A DNA stretch of 8,168 nucleotides. It comes from an uncultured Mycoplasma sp. (GTDB lineage: Bacteria > Bacillota_I > Bacilli_A > Mycoplasmatales > Metamycoplasmataceae). Positions 8,046 through 8,168 of the stretch are shown piece after piece. Every line of letters starts with the position of its first letter. Position 1 is the first letter of the stretch. Location of the stretch: assembly GCA_947040465.1 (NCBI GenBank), contig CAMRBO010000018.1, positions 1-8,168 of the forward strand. Reading direction: 5' to 3'. Under the pieces are notes generated by a model that worked only from the letters and a program-made list of their open reading frames with translations, did no database searches and was not told where the DNA came from. Position numbers and translations under genes: made by a program.

Positions 8046-8168
8046 TTATTTATTTTTTTTATTAAACATCACTAATGATACCAGTAGTCCGATAATCAAA
8101 ATTGCAGAAGTTGTTATGAGCAAAATTGAGATTATTTTGTAATTAAATAAATTATTTTTAGATAAATC
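8046..8168 (-). CDS. 3' end of a membrane protein gene, cut by window edge
   Basis: The last 40 codons of a minus-strand frame run in from the window edge and end at TAA (8048-8046). They encode a short polar stretch (DLSKNNLFNY), one hydrophobic helix of about 24 residues and a basic tail, FNKKNK. The layout Asn-Asn, one residue, Phe, then helix and Lys-Lys-Asn resembles the end of the 220-residue protein downstream, suggesting related neighbours. The function cannot be judged from this fragment. Confidence 0.7.
   Translation of the reverse strand, partial: DLSKNNLFNYKIISILLITTSAILIIGLLVSLVMFNKKNK

Noticed and set aside
8029..8046. AT-only hairpin just after the stop of the partial gene as a terminator
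   Set aside because: AAAAATT and AATTTTT pair, but the stem has no G or C, overlaps the stop codon and is not followed by a clean T run on the minus strand.

Overview
This window looks like mollicute (mycoplasma-type) chromosome. Base composition is extremely AT-rich, and every complete gene reads through in-frame TGA codons at positions that suit tryptophan, so translation table 4 applies. Read with the standard code, each gene falls into fragments. The window opens just upstream of dnaA, so it probably lies near the replication origin, although I see no convincing DnaA-box cluster in the 127 bases before the gene.

Layout: (1) dnaA on + (128-1483). (2) Converging on it, with the two 3' ends overlapping by 8 bp, a 963-codon gene on - (1476-4367). 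Its N-terminal ~540 residues look to me like a catalytically degraded phosphohexomutase (phosphoglucomutase/phosphomannomutase fold). Its C-terminal ~415 residues are a membrane domain of the lysylphosphatidylglycerol-synthase/flippase type. (3) A short intergenic region holding a terminator and a probable leaderless promoter (4368-4461). (4) ptsG on - (4462-6897), a complete IIC-IIB-IIA glucose phosphotransferase permease. (5) A 41-bp divergent promoter region. (6) A 93-residue two-helix membrane protein on + (6939-7220), easily missed because of its two TGA-Trp codons. (7) A 220-residue protein on - with a helix at each end and a heptad-repeat stalk (7236-7898). (8) The 3' end of another - strand gene with a similar tail (8046-8168, cut by the window edge).

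How it fits together: the cell takes up and phosphorylates glucose through PtsG, which fits a fermentative wall-less bacterium. The fusion protein next to it joins a sugar-phosphate-mutase-like, probably non-catalytic domain to a lipid-flippase-like membrane domain. I infer a membrane protein that binds or senses a sugar phosphate and acts on lipid or glycolipid. This is the most novel item in the window. Two translation-start styles coexist: ptsG and the 220-residue gene have clear AAAGGA Shine-Dalgarno sites, while the fusion gene and the 93-residue gene have TATAAT 6-8 bases before ATG and look leaderless.
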